Source: Burkholderiales bacterium (lineage in GTDB: Bacteria; Pseudomonadota; Gammaproteobacteria; Burkholderiales; Burkholderiaceae_C). Taken from it: a DNA stretch of 64,000 nucleotides. The position numbers and the translations under genes are program-made. How positions within the stretch are numbered: position 1 is the first letter of the stretch; each line of letters begins with the position of its first letter. The stretch covers positions 1 through 64,000 of the forward strand of contig JAFKGE010000031.1 of NCBI GenBank assembly GCA_017307865.1, in the 5' to 3' direction. Under the pieces are notes generated by a model that made no database searches, had not been told where the DNA came from, and was given only the letters and a program-made list of their open reading frames with translations. Of the stretch, positions 11,470 to 21,499 are shown piece after piece.

Positions 11470-11500
11470 CGCCCGTCCGCTCTGCGCGACGGGCGTTTTT
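11470..11500 (+). terminator. Intrinsic terminator after mscL
   Basis: CGCCCGTC/GACGGGCG stem with a 10-base loop followed by TTTTT. Its T-run touches the convergent pdxA stop codon. Confidence 0.8.
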
Positions 11501-12555
11501 CATTCGACCAGCTGGCGCGCCATGCGCAGCGCCGCCAGCAGGCTGCCGGCATCGGCGCGGCCCGTGCCGGCCAGGTCGAAGGCGGTGCCGTGATCGGGGC
11601 TGGTGCGCACCAGCGGCAGCCCCAGGGTGACGTTGACGCCACGCTCCACGCCCAGGTATTTCACCGGGATCAGGCCCTGGTCGTGGTACATCGCCAGCAC
11701 CAGGTCGAACTCGGCTCCGCCACGCGTGCGCATGAACACCGTGTCGGGCGCGAAGGGGCCCTGCGCGTCGATGCCCTCGGCGCGGGCGCGGGCGATGGCC
11801 GGCGCGATGGCTTCGATCTCCTCGCGCCCGAACAGGCCGCCTTCGCCCGCATGCGGGTTGAGTCCGGCCACCGCGATGCGCGGCGCCCGGTGTAGCGCGG
11901 CACCAACGGATTGATGCGAAATCCGCAGCGTCTGCAGGACGTTGCTTTCGGTTACGAGGGCGATCGCCTCGCGCAGCGACACGTGGATGCTCACCAGCAC
12001 GGTGCGCAGCTCGTCGTTGGCCAGCATCATGCGCACCGGCATGGCCGCCACCGGCACGCCCGCGTGCTCGGCCGCCAGCGCCTGCAGCAGCTCGGTGTGG
12101 CCGGGGTAGCGCGCGTACGGCTCGCCCGCGGCGGCCAGCGCCTCCTTGTGCAGCGGCGCCGTCACCAGGGCCGACACCTCGCCGCGCAGCGCGGCGCGCG
12201 CCGCCCACACCACGCAGTCGCCCGCCAGCCGGCCGGCCGTGGCGCTGATGCGGCCGGGCTCGGGCAGGGCCACGGGCGACCCCGGCTGCAGCACCGGCAC
12301 GCAGCGCGGCGGCGCCTGCAGGGCCTGCCGCGGCTCGGTGATCTGCGCCACCGGCAGGCTCACGTCGCCGGCCTGCACCCAGCCGGCGGCGCGGCGCATC
12401 AACGCCACGTCGCCGACCACGAAGCAGCCGGCCAGCAGCTCGGGCGCATCGCGAAAGGCCTTGGCGATGATTTCGGGGCCGATGCCGGCGGCGTCGCCCA
12501 GGGTGATGGCGATCGGCCGGGCGGGGCCGGGGGCAGAAGAAGCGGCGGAAGGCAT
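11500..12555 (-). CDS. pdxA: 4-hydroxythreonine-4-phosphate dehydrogenase PdxA
   Basis: Protein of 351 residues for the NAD-dependent oxidation of 4-phosphohydroxy-L-threonine in the DXP-dependent pyridoxal-5-phosphate pathway. Characteristic stretches: ITLGDAAGIGPEIIAKA at the N-terminus, GHTELLQALA in the middle, and GLNPHAGEGG, MYHDQGLIPVKYLG and RTSPDHGTAFDLAG towards the C-terminus, with metal-binding histidines and substrate residues in the latter. Lies 15 bp downstream of the NIF3-family gene. Confidence 0.95.
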   Translation of the reverse strand: MPSAASSAPGPARPIAITLGDAAGIGPEIIAKAFRDAPELLAGCFVVGDVALMRRAAGWVQAGDVSLPVAQITEPRQALQAPPRCVPVLQPGSPVALPEPGRISATAGRLAGDCVVWAARAALRGEVSALVTAPLHKEALAAAGEPYARYPGHTELLQALAAEHAGVPVAAMPVRMMLANDELRTVLVSIHVSLREAIALVTESNVLQTLRISHQSVGAALHRAPRIAVAGLNPHAGEGGLFGREEIEAIAPAIARARAEGIDAQGPFAPDTVFMRTRGGAEFDLVLAMYHDQGLIPVKYLGVERGVNVTLGLPLVRTSPDHGTAFDLAGTGRADAGSLLAALRMARQLVE

Positions 12556-12570
12556 GTCCGAAACAAGCCG

Positions 12571-13332
12571 TCAGGCGGGGTTGTCGATGTCGATGAAGCG
12601 GTGGGCGATGCCCAGCTGCGCCGCCACGTGCGCGCCCAGCGCGGGCGCGCCGTAGCGCTCGGTGGCGTGGTGGCCGCAAGCGTAGAACAGCACCTCGCAC
12701 TCGCGCGCCAGGTGCGCCTGCGGCTCGGATATTTCGCCGGTGATGAAGGCTTGCGCGCCGGCGGCGATGGCAGCCTCGAAGTAGCCCTGCGCGCCGCCGC
12801 TGCACCAAGCTATTGTTTCAATAGCTTCTGGCGCTTGTCCCACCTGGACGACGGGCCGATTCAACACAGATTCCAGGCGATGGGCCAGGGCCGCCGCATC
12901 CTGCAGCGGCACGCCGTCGGCCGGCCGGCCGATGAAGCCCAGCTCCTGCTCGCCGAAGCGCCCCGTGGCCTGCAGGCCCAGGCGCGCGCCCAGTTGCGCG
13001 TTGTTGCCCAGCGTGGGGTGCGCGTCCAGCGGCAGGTGGTAGGCGAACAGGTTGATGTCGTGCGCCAGCAGGCGCTGCAGGCGCTGCTTCATCCAGCCGG
13101 TGACGGTGCCGTCCTGGCCGCGCCAGAACAGGCCGTGGTGCACCAGGATGGCGTCGGCGCCGGCCGCGATGGCGGCGTCGATCAGCGCGCGGCTCGCGGT
13201 GACGCCGCTGACCAGCGTGCCGATCTCCGCGCGCCCTTCCACCTGCAGGCCGTTGGGACCGTAGTCCCGAAAGCGCTCGGGCTGCAGCTCGGCGTTCAGG
13301 GTGGCGAGCAATTGGGAGCGGGAGACGGTCAT
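12571..13332 (-). CDS. NIF3-family dinuclear metal center protein (YbgI-like)
   Basis: Protein of 253 residues with the family metal-binding pattern: LVHHGLFWRG near residue 65, HLPLDAHPTLGNN in the middle and ACGHHATERYG near the C-terminus. The hexameric family binds a di-iron/zinc centre; in E. coli YbgI is linked to damage repair, but a firm activity is not known. I chose the ATG giving MTVSRSQLLATLN; upstream ATGs only add non-conserved sequence. Residues of about 156-176 (RPVVQVGQAPEAIETIAW) are encoded by a full copy of repeat A in frame. Confidence 0.88.
   Translation of the reverse strand: MTVSRSQLLATLNAELQPERFRDYGPNGLQVEGRAEIGTLVSGVTASRALIDAAIAAGADAILVHHGLFWRGQDGTVTGWMKQRLQRLLAHDINLFAYHLPLDAHPTLGNNAQLGARLGLQATGRFGEQELGFIGRPADGVPLQDAAALAHRLESVLNRPVVQVGQAPEAIETIAWCSGGAQGYFEAAIAAGAQAFITGEISEPQAHLARECEVLFYACGHHATERYGAPALGAHVAAQLGIAHRFIDIDNPA
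12805..12866. repeat. Repeat A copy inside the NIF3-family coding sequence
   Basis: Sequence agctattgtttcaatagctt, gcgcttgtcc and gggccgattcaac aligns along its whole length with intergenic copies such as the one at 14596-14662. It keeps the reading frame open and encodes about 20 residues. Confidence 0.7.
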
Positions 13333-13443
13333 GTCGAAGCGGGCACGAGCACGGGCATAGGCGATGCGGGCATTGTCGGCCATGGCGCCGCGTCTCGCGC
13401 AAAGCCGTCGTGCGGCCCGCGGCCATGCCCCACAATGGCGGCC

Positions 13444-14595
<1,152 letters not shown>

Positions 14596-14598
<3 letters not shown>

Positions 14599-14662
14599 AT
14601 ACTATTTAATTGATAGCTACTCGCGCTTGACTGGCGCGCGCTGCAGCCCGATTCGGCTTTAA
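14596..14662. repeat. Repeat A copy between the DegS-like gene and tatC
   Basis: tactatttaattgatagcta, cgcgcttgactggcgcgcgc and gcccgattcggctttaaaa. A well-preserved copy, useful as a reference for the family. Confidence 0.8.
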
Positions 14663-14676
14663 AAGCCGCGCGCCGC

Positions 14677-15477
14677 TCAGGAGCCGGCCGTCTCGGCCTC
14701 GTCCGCCGGCGCGCTGGTGTTCTTGATGAAGGCGCGCGCCGCCCAGATGCCCACCTCGTACAGCAGGCACATGGGAATGGCCAGCGACAGTTGCGACACC
14801 ACGTCCGGCGGCGTGACGATGGCCGCCACCACGAAGGCCAGCACGATGAAGTAGCCGCGAAAGTGCTTGAGCTGCTCGACGCTCACCACGCCCAGGCGCG
14901 CCAGCACCACCACCGCGATCGGCACCTCGAAGGCCAGGCCGAAGGCCAGGAACATGGTCAGCACGAAGCTGAGATAAGCCTCGATGTCCGGCGCCGCCGT
15001 GATGCTCTTGGGCGCGAAGCTCTGGATGAAGGCGAACACGCGGCCGAACACCAGGAAGTAGCAGAACGCCACGCCGGCAAAGAACAGCAGGGTGCTGGAG
15101 ACCACCAGCGGCAGCACCATGCGCCGCTCGTGCGAATACAGCCCCGGCGCCACGAAGGCCCAGACCTGGTAGAGCACCACCGGCAGCGCGATCATGAAGG
15201 CCGCCATCAGCAGGATCTTCAGCGGCACCATGAAGGGCGAAATGACCGAGGTGGCGATCAGCGTGGCGCCGTGCGGCAGGTGGGCGATCAGCGGCGCGGC
15301 CAGCAGGTCGTACAGATGGCCGGGGCCCGGGTAGATGGCCAGCGCGATGGCGACGATGCCGACCGCGACGATGGACTTGATCAGCCGGTCGCGCAGCTCC
15401 ATCAGGTGGGCGACGAAGGGCTGCTCGGTGCCGGCGAGTTCGTCTTCGGGGTCTGGCTTTTGGGTCGAGTCGGTCAT
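14677..15477 (-). CDS. tatC: Twin-arginine translocase subunit TatC
   Basis: Protein of 266 residues with six predicted membrane helices. The N-terminal cytoplasmic segment FVAHLMELRDRLIKS contains the conserved HLxELRxR that recognises twin-arginine signals. The first periplasmic loop and the conserved FxF/P-rich motifs before TM2 are present. Last gene of tatABC. Confidence 0.96.
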   Translation of the reverse strand: MTDSTQKPDPEDELAGTEQPFVAHLMELRDRLIKSIVAVGIVAIALAIYPGPGHLYDLLAAPLIAHLPHGATLIATSVISPFMVPLKILLMAAFMIALPVVLYQVWAFVAPGLYSHERRMVLPLVVSSTLLFFAGVAFCYFLVFGRVFAFIQSFAPKSITAAPDIEAYLSFVLTMFLAFGLAFEVPIAVVVLARLGVVSVEQLKHFRGYFIVLAFVVAAIVTPPDVVSQLSLAIPMCLLYEVGIWAARAFIKNTSAPADEAETAGS

Positions 15478-15537
15478 GCGGGGCCCGAGGGTCGTTCAGG
15501 AAGTGGCAGCGCCCGGGCCCGGCGCCGCCAGAAAGGC

Positions 15538-16014
15538 TCAGCGATTGGATTTCTTGGGACGAAAGCGGGCCACGCGTGCCGCGCCCGACTGCACCTGTCG
15601 GCGCACGCCGTGGCGCGCCTTGTACCACTGCGGCGTGGCGCCGCGCTTGAGGCGCCAGTTCTTGTCGGGGCGGCGGTATTCGGGCGGCGGCGTCCAGCCG
15701 CCGTCGGGCAGCGGGTCGTCGGGGTGGCTCAGGCCGGCGGTGGCCTCGTTCCAGTCTTTCTCGAAGTCGGCCGTGGTCTCGCGGATGCCCTTCTCGACGT
15801 CGCGCCCGGCCGATTCGACCGTCTCCTTCATCTTGCGCAACTCGTCCAGGTCCATCGCCTGGTTGACCTCGGCCTTGACGTCGGCCACGTAGCGCTGCGC
15901 CTTGCCCAGCAGCGTGCCCACGGTGCGGGCCACGCGCGGCAGTTTCTCGGGGCCGATGACGATCAGTGCCACGGCACCGATCAGGGCCATTTTGGAGATG
16001 CCGAGATCAAGCAC
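15538..16014 (-). CDS. tatB: Twin-arginine translocase subunit TatB
   Basis: Protein of 158 residues. N-terminal membrane helix ([21 protein letters not shown]), PEKLPRVAR hinge, a long amphipathic helix (about 30-90) and a basic, Pro/Arg-rich C-terminus ([12 protein letters not shown]). It forms the receptor with TatC. Longer than most TatA, as expected for TatB. Between tatA and tatC. Confidence 0.95.
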   Translation of the reverse strand: MLDLGISKMALIGAVALIVIGPEKLPRVARTVGTLLGKAQRYVADVKAEVNQAMDLDELRKMKETVESAGRDVEKGIRETTADFEKDWNEATAGLSHPDDPLPDGGWTPPPEYRRPDKNWRLKRGATPQWYKARHGVRRQVQSGAARVARFRPKKSNR

Positions 16015-16041
16015 GAATCAACGCCCCGCCCAAGCTGCCGA

Positions 16042-16278
16042 TCAGCTCTTTTCCTTGGCCTCGACGTCGATGGTGTCCTTGTGCGCGGTGGCGTTGGTGA
16101 CCTGGCCCGCCGGCGCATCGGCGGCGGGCGCATCGGTCGCACCGTCCTTCATGCCGTCCTTGAAACCCTTGACCGCACTGCCCAGGTCGGTGCCCATGTT
16201 CTTCAGCTTCTTGGTGCCGAAAATCATGACCACGATCAGCAACACGATCAGCCAATGCCAGATAGAAAACGAACCCAT
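16042..16278 (-). CDS. tatA: Twin-arginine translocase subunit TatA
   Basis: Protein of 78 residues: short membrane helix ([18 protein letters not shown]), TKKLKNMG hinge with the conserved Phe-Gly, and a short amphipathic helix. TatA oligomers form the translocation pore. First gene of tatABC, in the same direction as the upstream HIT gene. Confidence 0.96.
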   Translation of the reverse strand: MGSFSIWHWLIVLLIVVMIFGTKKLKNMGTDLGSAVKGFKDGMKDGATDAPAADAPAGQVTNATAHKDTIDVEAKEKS

Positions 16279-16368
16279 GGTGATACTCCTTGCACCGGGC
16301 GAAAGCGGCGCGTTGATGTGAATTTTAGACTGCGGGGCGCGCAGGCGGTTCCGGCAGCCGGATGGGGG

Positions 16369-16740
16369 TCAACCCTTGAGCCAGGGGCGCGGCCCGCCGA
16401 TCACGTGCAGGTGCAGGTGATGCACCTCCTGCCCGGCCTCGGCCCCGGTGTTGACCACCAGGCGAAAGCCGCCCGCGGGATAGGGGTTGCAGCCCTGCTC
16501 CATCGCCAGCCGGGGGGCCAGCGCCATCATGCGGCCCAGCAGGCGCTCGTGCTCGGGGCCCACGCTCATCATGGAGCCGATGTGCGCCTTGGGGATGATG
16601 AGAAAGTGCACCGGCGCCCAGGGCGCGATGTCGTGGAAGGCGAACAGTTCCTCGTCCTCGTAGACCTTGCGCGAGGGAATCTGCCCGGCAACGATCTTGC
16701 AGAAGATGCAGTCGGGGTCGTGGGGTGTGGCGCCGCTCAT
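16369..16740 (-). CDS. HIT-family protein (HINT-like nucleotide hydrolase)
   Basis: Protein of 123 residues. The defining histidine triad H108-L-H110-L-H112 is followed by VIGG, and the N-terminus has the CIFCKIVAGQIPS zinc/fold signature of HINT-type purine nucleoside phosphoramidases. The start is the ATG for MSGATPHDPD; upstream sequence in frame belongs to the patatin gene. It sits in the his-tat gene string, a usual location in the group. Confidence 0.93.
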   Translation of the reverse strand: MSGATPHDPDCIFCKIVAGQIPSRKVYEDEELFAFHDIAPWAPVHFLIIPKAHIGSMMSVGPEHERLLGRMMALAPRLAMEQGCNPYPAGGFRLVVNTGAEAGQEVHHLHLHVIGGPRPWLKG

Positions 16741-16762
16741 GCGCGTTCTCCGGTCGGGGCGG

Positions 16763-17797
16763 TCAGGGGGAATCGATGGCGGTGCCGCGCACGCCCAGAT
16801 TGCGAAAGTGCGTCTTGATCCAGCGCTGGCCCATGCGGCGGCCGATCTCGAACAGCTGGTGCAGAAAGACGATGTCGGCGCGCATCTTGCTGGCCGAGCC
16901 GTAGCCGTGCAGCGCCGCGCCGCCGTCCACCCGGTGCAGCAGCATCTTCTTGTAGCGGCCCGGGTCCAGCCGGCCCTCGTCGAGCAGGCGGGCAACGAAT
17001 TCGATGGCGCGAAACTCGGCCAGCAGCGGCGCGTTGAAGGTGATCTCGTTGACGCGCTCCATGATGTCCTGCGCGTTGGCGTCGGCCTTGAAGGGCACGG
17101 CCACCGGGTTGATCTGCACCAGCACCACGTCGTTGCTGCGCGTGTTGTAGATCAGCGGATAGAGCGCCGGGTTGCCCGAATAGCCGCCGTCCCAGTACAA
17201 CTCGCCCTCGATCTCGACCGGCTTGAACATGGTGGGCAGGCAGGCCGAGGCCATCACCGCGTCCACCGTCAGGCGCTTGCCGCTGAACACCTCGCCGACA
17301 CCGGTGCGCACGTTGGTGGCGCAGACGAAGACCTTCATGGCCTGCGGCGTGTCCAGCAGCTCGAAATCGACCTGGTCGAGCAGCAGGCGCCGCAGCGGGT
17401 TGACCCCCAGCGGATTGGCCTGCGCCGGCGAGATCCATTGCGAAAACCAGGACGCCACCGCCTGCGCCGCCGGCAGCGGCAGCCCGGTGCTGAAGTTGCC
17501 CAGCAGGCCCACGTTTTCCCAGAAGCGCTTGAGCGCCTTGCGCCCGGCCTCGTGCACGTCCTGGCCCTTCAGGCCGTCGTGGCGCGCGCGTGCCAGCCCG
17601 TGGGCCAGCACCACGGCGTTCATGGCGCCGGCGCTGGTGCCGCTGACGCCATCGGGCACGATGCGGCCGTCCTCCAGCAGCGCGTCCAGCACGCCCCAGG
17701 TGAAGGCGCCGTGCGAGCCGCCGCCCTGCAGCGCCAGGTCGACCGAGCGCGGCGCCTCGCCGGCCTTGGCGGCGCCGGTGCGCGCGGCCTCAGGCAT
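16763..17797 (-). CDS. Patatin-like phospholipase (soluble type)
   Basis: Protein of 344 residues. Oxyanion motif LQGGGSHGAF (about 23-32), nucleophile elbow GTSAG with Ser55, and a DGG motif (YWDGGYSGN) supplying the catalytic Asp at about 217. No clear signal peptide or membrane span. Likely acyl-lipid hydrolase, substrate unknown. Its start overlaps the end of the preceding DUF4870-like gene by 8 bp. Confidence 0.9.
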   Translation of the reverse strand: MPEAARTGAAKAGEAPRSVDLALQGGGSHGAFTWGVLDALLEDGRIVPDGVSGTSAGAMNAVVLAHGLARARHDGLKGQDVHEAGRKALKRFWENVGLLGNFSTGLPLPAAQAVASWFSQWISPAQANPLGVNPLRRLLLDQVDFELLDTPQAMKVFVCATNVRTGVGEVFSGKRLTVDAVMASACLPTMFKPVEIEGELYWDGGYSGNPALYPLIYNTRSNDVVLVQINPVAVPFKADANAQDIMERVNEITFNAPLLAEFRAIEFVARLLDEGRLDPGRYKKMLLHRVDGGAALHGYGSASKMRADIVFLHQLFEIGRRMGQRWIKTHFRNLGVRGTAIDSP

Positions 17798-18185
17798 CGA
17801 CGGCCTGGCCGGCGTTCATGCGCACCATGCCCTTGACGATGCGGTACAGGAACCAGATCGAGATGAGGACCCAGGCGATCCAGCCCGGCAGCGCGAACAG
17901 CAGCCACAGCGGCGCGGTCAGCACATACCAGAAGCCGGCCCACAGCACCGAGCGGATGCGCCAGCTGAAATGGCTGGCCTGCCAGGTGCCGGCGGCCTCG
18001 TCCTTCTTGACCAGGTCGATGATCAGCGCCACCAGCAGCAGGGCGATGCTGGGCTGCGCGCCCGGAAACACCGCGCCCACCGCCACCACCAGGTGCAGGA
18101 TGTAGCTGACCCAGCCCCAGGTGCGCAGGTTGTCGGCCTGCGTCTGGCCCTTGGGCTCGACGTCGATGATGTCGTTGTTGCTCAT
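17790..18185 (-). CDS. DUF4870-like small membrane protein
   Basis: Protein of 131 residues with three hydrophobic helices ([34 protein letters not shown] and [20 protein letters not shown] followed by a further short span). Resembles DUF4870-type integral membrane proteins; function unknown. Its ATG overlaps the hisE stop (ATGA) and its 3' end overlaps the patatin gene, so it is part of the his transcription unit in this lineage. Confidence 0.8.
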   Translation of the reverse strand: MSNNDIIDVEPKGQTQADNLRTWGWVSYILHLVVAVGAVFPGAQPSIALLLVALIIDLVKKDEAAGTWQASHFSWRIRSVLWAGFWYVLTAPLWLLFALPGWIAWVLISIWFLYRIVKGMVRMNAGQAVDA

Positions 18186-18571
18186 GCGTGGGGACCTCCG
18201 TGCGTGGACTCGCTCTGCTCGCGCTCGCGCACCTTGCGCAGCGCCTTTTCCTCGATGCCCGACAAGCCTTCGCGGCGCGCCAGCTCGGCCACCACGTCGG
18301 CCGACGACAGGCCGAAATGCGCCAGCGCCACCATGCCATGAAACCACAGGTCGGCCATCTCGGCCACGATTTTTTCGGGCGCACCGCCATGCTCGGCGTC
18401 CTTGGCCGCCATCACCACCTCGGTGGCCTCCTCGCCGATCTTCTTGAGAAAGGCGTCGGGCCCCTTGTGCAGCAGGCGCGCGACATAGCTGGTGTCGGGG
18501 TTGCCCCCGGCGGCCGGCTTGCGGCTTTCGATGACGGCGCTCAGGCGCGCCAGGACGTCTTGTTGCGACAT
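18182..18571 (-). CDS. hisE: Phosphoribosyl-ATP pyrophosphatase HisE
   Basis: Protein of 129 residues of the MazG-like fold, removing pyrophosphate from phosphoribosyl-ATP (step 2 of histidine synthesis). The conserved region [20 protein letters not shown] and the [13 protein letters not shown] helix carry the metal-binding acidic residues. The C-terminal extension is longer than the E. coli HisE portion. Stand-alone, not fused with HisI; 5 bp downstream of hisI. Confidence 0.95.
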   Translation of the reverse strand: MSQQDVLARLSAVIESRKPAAGGNPDTSYVARLLHKGPDAFLKKIGEEATEVVMAAKDAEHGGAPEKIVAEMADLWFHGMVALAHFGLSSADVVAELARREGLSGIEEKALRKVREREQSESTHGGPHA

Positions 18572-18576
18572 GGCCC

Positions 18577-18966
18577 CTATTTATAGATGGATTCGGGGTC
18601 TTTCAAGACCGGATCGACGGCCGTCCAGACGCCGTCTTTCAGCACGCTGAAGAAACAGCTGTGACGCCCGGTGTGGCAGGCAATGCCGGGATCGTGCCCC
18701 AGCTGCGTCACCTTGAGCAGCACCACGTCCTGGTCGCAGTCGATGCGGATCTCGTGCACCTGCTGCACGTGGCCCGATTCCTCGCCCTTGAACCACAGGC
18801 GCTGGCGCGAGCGGCTGAAGTACACCGCGCGGCCCAGCTCGGCCGTCTTGGCCAGCGCCTCGCGGTTCATCCAGGCGAACATCAGCACGTCGCCCGTGCC
18901 AACCTCCTGCGCGATCACCGGCACCAGGCCCTGCACGTCCCACTTGACTTCGTCCAACCAGTTCAT
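18577..18966 (-). CDS. hisI: Phosphoribosyl-AMP cyclohydrolase HisI
   Basis: Protein of 129 residues catalysing step 3 of histidine biosynthesis (opening of the adenine ring). Zinc/metal ligands are visible in DCDQD and in CHTGRHSCF near the C-terminus; FAWMNREAL and [10 protein letters not shown] are family signatures. ATG start at [10 protein letters not shown]. It is separated from hisF by gdhA and a repeat-bearing gap. Confidence 0.96.
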   Translation of the reverse strand: MNWLDEVKWDVQGLVPVIAQEVGTGDVLMFAWMNREALAKTAELGRAVYFSRSRQRLWFKGEESGHVQQVHEIRIDCDQDVVLLKVTQLGHDPGIACHTGRHSCFFSVLKDGVWTAVDPVLKDPESIYK

Positions 18967-19009
18967 GCAGGGATTGTGCGCGATTCACCAAGCGTTGTCG
19001 GTGCTGCGG

Positions 19010-19080
19010 AATTTACTATTAAATAAATAGCTATTCGCGCTTCATCAACGGGCGCCAGCGCCCGGTTTGACTTGAAAACC
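19010..19080. repeat. Repeat A copy between hisI and gdhA
   Basis: ttactattaaataaatagct, cgcgcttcatcaacgggcgc and gcgcccggtttgacttg. A full-length copy immediately beside repeat B, together filling the 270-bp gap. Confidence 0.8.
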
Positions 19081-19098
19081 TCTACGCGTCGGCGGCAC

Positions 19099-19236
19099 CC
19101 GATCAAGAACGCGTCGAACGGCCACGGAGCAGGCCCTGCCAGCAGCCGCCGCGGAACCGGCTTTGCCGGGCCGCAGGCGGCGCCCCCTCGAGGGGGGAGG
19201 CGCAACATCGCGCAGCGAGTGCAGCAACGGGGGTGG
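19099..19236. repeat. Repeat B copy after gdhA
   Basis: ccacggagcaggcc, cgccccctcgaggggggagg and cgcgcagcgagtgcagcaac, ending in gggggtgg beside the gdhA stop codon. Same module order as the copies after secA and mlaE. Confidence 0.75.
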
Positions 19237-20580
19237 TCAATACACGCCCTGCGCCAGCATGGCGTCGGCGATCTTGACGAACGCGGCGATGTTGGCGCCC
19301 TCGACGTAGTTCACGGTGCCGTCCTTGCGCTCGCCATGGCGCACGCAGTTGCCGTGGATGTCCTTCATGATCTCGTGCAGGCGCAGGTCGACGTCGCTGT
19401 GCGACCAGGACAGGCGCATGGCGTTCTGGCTCATCTCCAGGCCCGAGGTGGCCACGCCGCCGGCGTTGCTGGCCTTGCCGGGCGCGTACAGGGTGCCGGC
19501 GGCCAGGAAGGCGTCCACCGCCTCCAGCGTGCTGGGCATGTTGGCGCCCTCGGCGACGCAGACCACGCCGTTGGTGATCAGCGTCCTGGCATCGCCCGCT
19601 TCCAGCTCGTTTTGCGTGGCGCAGGGCAGCGCGATGTCCACCGGCACGTGCCAGGGGCGCTTGCCGGGCTCGAACTTCAGCTTGTTCTTCTTGCAGAAAT
19701 CGGCCAGCCGGCCACGCTGCACGTTCTTGAACTCCATCAGGTCCTGCAGCAGGCCGTGGCTGATGCCGTGGTCGTGCACCAGGGTGCCGCCCGAGTCGGA
19801 CAGCGTGACCACCTTGGCGCCCAGCTCCAGCGCCTTCTCGGCCGCGTACTGCGCCACGTTGCCCGCGCCCGAGATGCTGACCGTACGGCCGTCGAAGCCC
19901 AGTTGCTTGCGCCGCAGCATCTCCTGCGCGAAGTACACGGTGCCGTAGCCCGTGGCCTCGGGGCGCATCAGGCTGCCGCCAAAGGCGATGCCCTTGCCGG
20001 TGAACACGCTGCTGGCGTTGTTGGCCAGCTTTTTCATCATGCCGGCCATGAAGCCGACCTCGCGCGCACCCACGCCCATGTCGCCCGCGGGCACGTCGGT
20101 GTCGGCGCCCAGGTGGCGGTACAGCTCGCACATCAGCGACTGGCAAAAACGCATCACCTCGCCGTCGCTCTTGCCCTTGGGGTCGAAGTCGCTGCCGCCC
20201 TTGCCGCCGCCCATGGGCAGCGTGGTCAGCGCGTTCTTGAAGGTCTGCTCGAAGCCCAGGAACTTCAGGATCGACAGGTTCACGCTGGGGTGAAAGCGCA
20301 TGCCGCCTTTGTAGGGGCCGACCGCCATGTTGTGCTGCACGCGAAAGGCGCGGTTGACCTGCGTCTGACCCTTGTCGTCCACCCACGTCACGCGAAACTG
20401 GATCGCGCGGTCGGGCTCGCACAGGCGCTCGAGCACGCCGTATTCGCGGTACTTGGGGTTCTTTTCGAGAAAGGGCCACAGCGAGATCACGACCTCGCGC
20501 ACGGCCTGCAGAAACTCGGGCTGGCCGGGGTCGCGGCGCTGGATGGCGCCCATGAAATCTTCAAGGCTTTGGGTGGTCAA
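19237..20580 (-). CDS. gdhA: NADP-type glutamate dehydrogenase GdhA
   Basis: Protein of 447 residues, the same length as E. coli GdhA and similar throughout. Substrate/catalytic signatures: GPYKGGMRFHPSVNLSILKF, LPMGGGKGGSDFDP with the catalytic lysine, FTGKGIAFGGS, and the NAD(P) fold ISGAGNVAQYA. A TTG start (giving MTTQSLEDFMG) is preferred because it has AGGAG 7-9 bases upstream and restores the family N-terminus; the next ATG is 9 codons in. It assimilates ammonium into glutamate. Unusually it sits inside the his cluster between hisF and hisI. Confidence 0.96.
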   Translation of the reverse strand: MTTQSLEDFMGAIQRRDPGQPEFLQAVREVVISLWPFLEKNPKYREYGVLERLCEPDRAIQFRVTWVDDKGQTQVNRAFRVQHNMAVGPYKGGMRFHPSVNLSILKFLGFEQTFKNALTTLPMGGGKGGSDFDPKGKSDGEVMRFCQSLMCELYRHLGADTDVPAGDMGVGAREVGFMAGMMKKLANNASSVFTGKGIAFGGSLMRPEATGYGTVYFAQEMLRRKQLGFDGRTVSISGAGNVAQYAAEKALELGAKVVTLSDSGGTLVHDHGISHGLLQDLMEFKNVQRGRLADFCKKNKLKFEPGKRPWHVPVDIALPCATQNELEAGDARTLITNGVVCVAEGANMPSTLEAVDAFLAAGTLYAPGKASNAGGVATSGLEMSQNAMRLSWSHSDVDLRLHEIMKDIHGNCVRHGERKDGTVNYVEGANIAAFVKIADAMLAQGVY

Positions 20581-20630
20581 AAGAATCTCCTGGAAATGAA
20601 ACTGGCCATGGCGCGCGTGCAAGCTGCAAG

Positions 20631-21410
20631 CTACAAGCGCACCGGAATGCCGCGCCCGGCCAGATGCTGCTTGGCCTGCGCGATGGTGAAGGTGCCGTAG
20701 TGAAAGATGCTGGCGGCCAGCACGGCGTCGGCGCCGCCGGTCTGGATGCCGTCGGCCAGGTGATCGAGCGTGCCCACGCCGCCCGAGGCGATCACCGGCA
20801 CGTCGACGGCGTCGCTCACGGCGCGCGTCAACTCCAGGTCGAAGCCGATCTGGGTGCCGTCGCGGTCCATGCTGGTCAGCAGGATTTCGCCGGCGCCGTA
20901 TGCGGCCATCTGGCACGCCCAGGCCACGGCGTCGAGGCCGGTGTTCTTGCGCCCGCCGTGGCTGTAGACGTCCCAGCCGGCGCCGCGCGCGGCCAGCTCG
21001 TCGCCGCTGCGTCGACGCGCGTCGATGGCCACCACGATGCACTGCGCGCCGTACTTGCCCGAGGCGTCGCGAATCACCTGCGGGTTGGCGATGGCGGCCG
21101 AGTTGAAGCTGGTCTTGTCGGCCCCGGCGTTGAGCAGCCGGCGCACGTCGGCCACGGTGCGCACGCCGCCGCCCACGGTGAGCGGAATGAAGACCTGGCT
21201 GGCCACCGCCTCGATGATGGGCAGGATCAGATCGCGCCCGTCGCTGGTGGCGGTGATGTCCAGAAAGGTCAGCTCGTCGGCGCCCTGCTCGTTGTAGCGC
21301 GCGGCGATCTCGACCGGGTCGCCCGCGTCGCGCAGCTCGACGAAATTGACGCCCTTGACCACGCGACCACCGGTCACGTCCAGGCAGGGGATGATGCGCT
21401 TGGCCAGCAT
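20631..21410 (-). CDS. hisF: Imidazole glycerol phosphate synthase cyclase subunit HisF
   Basis: Protein of 259 residues with a TIM-barrel fold. Catalytic Asp11 is in RIIPCLDV and the second catalytic Asp in VVAIDARR at about 130; phosphate-binding loops VGGGVRTV and ASGGVGTL are intact. With HisH it makes imidazole glycerol phosphate and AICAR. About 90 bp separates it from hisA, filled by a shortened repeat B. Confidence 0.97.
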   Translation of the reverse strand: MLAKRIIPCLDVTGGRVVKGVNFVELRDAGDPVEIAARYNEQGADELTFLDITATSDGRDLILPIIEAVASQVFIPLTVGGGVRTVADVRRLLNAGADKTSFNSAAIANPQVIRDASGKYGAQCIVVAIDARRRSGDELAARGAGWDVYSHGGRKNTGLDAVAWACQMAAYGAGEILLTSMDRDGTQIGFDLELTRAVSDAVDVPVIASGGVGTLDHLADGIQTGGADAVLAASIFHYGTFTIAQAKQHLAGRGIPVRL

Positions 21411-21498
21411 GTCAGCGCCGCCCGGCCGCCCGAAGGCGCTGACGCGCCCCCTCGGGGGGCAGCGAAGACACGAAGTGCGGAGCGTGGGGGCAGGTCAT
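21411..21498. repeat. Shortened repeat B between hisF and hisA
   Basis: cgcgccccctcggggggcag followed by gaagtgcggagcgtgggggc. It matches the palindromic core and distal part of repeat B, next to the hisA stop. Confidence 0.5.
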
Positions 21499-21499
21499 G

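Noticed and set aside
18967..19236. Small open frames in the hisI-gdhA gap
   Set aside because: The gap is fully explained by repeats A and B; the frames are not conserved and have no start signals.
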